Assembly (NCBI RefSeq): GCF_026965535.1
Contig: NZ_CP114039.1
Span: 4,712,001 to 4,776,000 of the forward strand
DNA: 64,000 nt
From: Corallococcus sp. NCRR
Lineage (GTDB): Bacteria; Myxococcota; Myxococcia; Myxococcales; Myxococcaceae
Direction of reading: 5' to 3'
The translations under genes were made by a program, and so were the position numbers. How positions within the stretch are numbered: the first letter of the stretch is position 1; each line of letters begins with the position of its first letter. Below, in pieces: positions 63,126 through 64,000 of this stretch. The notes beneath the pieces are model-generated. The model was not told where the DNA came from, searched no databases, and worked only from the letters and a program-made list of their open reading frames with translations.

Positions 63126-64000
63126 TCGCCATCCAGGTCCGCCGTCACCACGTACAGCGCCCGGCCCGGCGGGAGCGCTCCCTGCCACAGGGGCTCGTGC
63201 GCCATCGGCGCGTCGGAGCTCAACGACAGCACCCGCAGCGTGTCCGGCGAAGGCTGGAGCTGCGGTGACGTGGTGAGCAGCTCCGGCACCCCGTCCCCAT
63301 CCAGGTCTCCCAGCGCGCTGCCCGCGCCCAGCCCGGACACCTTCATCGGCGCGGACGTGGGGCGCGTGTAGAGCGACGCCGTGCTGTCCGCGTGCACGAA
63401 CAGCATGCGCGGGGCCGCGATGCTCGCCGTGCCGAAGGGCGCGGGCACCGTGAGGCTCCGTCCGTCCGCCAACCGGACCTCGGGCGCGAACACCGTCTGC
63501 CCCGGCACGAACGCCCCGCGCTCCGCCGTCCCCAGCGGCGCGGCGTCCAGCGTCCCCGTCGAACGCAGCGTCCCCTTCGCCTTGTCCAGCACCAGCACCT
63601 CGCCGCGCGCATACCGCGTGCTCCAGGCCGCCAATCGCGGCGGCCCCGTCAGCACCGCCAGCGCTCCGAAGGGCTCGCGCGTCGTCGCCGTGGCCGCCGC
63701 GCCCTCCAGCTCCCGCCGCGCGAGCACCCGCCCGTCCGCGCCGAACACCACCACCTCGTGCTCGGTGAGCGCGGCCACTTCATCGCGGCCATCGCCATCC
63801 AGGTCCCCCGCCGCCAGCGCGGCCAGCGGCGTCTCCAGCCTCGCGAACACCGCGCCCAGGAGGCGCACCGGCCGCCGCTCCCGCGGACCCGGGCCCGTCA
63901 CTCCCGAGGACGGCGTCCCCACCGCCGCCAGCGCGAGCACCGCGGCGTCGGCCTCCACGCCCTCGGCCACGGCGGCGGCGGGCTTCGGTGGACGCGTGGG
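63044..64000 (-). CDS. FG-GAP/VCBS repeat protein, 5' end outside the window
   Basis: At least 318 residues; the frame is open to the window edge. Calcium-binding-type repeats with the pattern GDLDGDGRDEV, GDLDGDGVPELL and ADLDGDKRREVLV are spread along the sequence and probably build a beta-propeller. A signal peptide is expected beyond the window. The protein ends SELFLLRQGAP, and this end was duplicated in the DNA downstream. The solute-binding-like gene follows on the same strand. A binding or surface role is inferred from the fold only. Confidence 0.78.
   Translation of the reverse strand, partial: PTRPPKPAAAVAEGVEADAAVLALAAVGTPSSGVTGPGPRERRPVRLLGAVFARLETPLAALAAGDLDGDGRDEVAALTEHEVVVFGADGRVLARRELEGAAATATTREPFGALAVLTGPPRLAAWSTRYARGEVLVLDKAKGTLRSTGTLDAAPLGTAERGAFVPGQTVFAPEVRLADGRSLTVPAPFGTASIAAPRMLFVHADSTASLYTRPTSAPMKVSGLGAGSALGDLDGDGVPELLTTSPQLQPSPDTLRVLSLSSDAPMAHEPLWQGALPPGRALYVVTADLDGDKRREVLVGSWKPDGTSELFLLRQGAP

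Overview
The window is GC-rich, delta-proteobacterial-looking DNA. It most resembles a myxobacterium of the Corallococcus/Myxococcus type. The evidence is gene content: PDAGT-repeat lipoproteins, an OmpA protein with thrombospondin type 3 repeats, a DUF4388 protein, a protein ending in what I recall as the MXAN_5187 C-terminal domain, a sigma-70 factor with a long acidic N-terminal extension, FHA-GGDEF and LytS/LytTR signalling, and many lipoproteins of unknown role. No database search was possible, so the assignment is inference. About 53 protein genes, one tRNA and two remnants are annotated. Many genes start with GTG or TTG, and many adjacent genes overlap by 4 bases.

Layout. 0-5 kb: the 3' part of a gene with one CxxCH motif, a 1145-residue protein with an N-terminal HEPN-like RNase motif, and a convergent BioY biotin transporter. 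5-11 kb: small metabolic genes, including a LysR regulator divergent from an acetolactate-synthase-like enzyme plus aldehyde dehydrogenase operon, ended by a strong hairpin with an HxlR remnant behind it. 11-17.7 kb: a prolyl-iminopeptidase-like lipoprotein, a papain-like (C70) protease, a LytS/LytTR two-component pair followed by paired direct repeats in front of a secreted PD40 beta-propeller gene, a SnoaL-like protein, a J-domain protein and a six-cysteine small lipoprotein. 17.7-26.3 kb: cell-envelope and metabolic genes (delta-60 repeat lipoprotein, amidohydrolase, CBM9-like secreted protein, VOC protein, PDAGT minisatellite lipoprotein, TerB, Coa1-like, RidA).

26.5-27.8 kb is the most interesting spot. 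A compact three-gene unit encodes an anthrax-lethal-factor-like zinc metalloprotease followed by two small proteins related to each other, one soluble and one a predicted lipoprotein. This architecture would suit a toxin with cytoplasmic and envelope immunity or accessory proteins. 28-34.9 kb: a METTL25-like methyltransferase, a ClC chloride channel and a 1359-residue membrane-anchored TPR/DUF3857/transglutaminase protein. 34.9-39.0 kb, against the 3' end of a tRNA gene, is an accessory-looking stretch: a divergent deaminase-like protein lacking the expected catalytic Glu, a beta-rich protein without a signal peptide, and a RecB-like PD-(D/E)XK nuclease.

39-44.6 kb is core: tRNA(CAT), an alkyltransferase-like protein and the macromolecular synthesis cluster rpsU-yqeY-dnaG-rpoD. 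44.7-64 kb carries HEAT-repeat proteins, an FHA-diguanylate cyclase, asparaginase, a DsbA-like lipoprotein, DUF4388 protein, TruD, the OmpA/TSP3 and DUF4398 lipoprotein pair, a DUF1460 hydrolase, a lone response regulator, a hibernation factor, the MXAN_5187-like protein, an NtrY-like sensor kinase, a solute-binding-like protein and an FG-GAP protein cut by the window end. Two genes, at 46.3 and 63.0 kb, are followed by decayed tandem copies of their own 3' ends.
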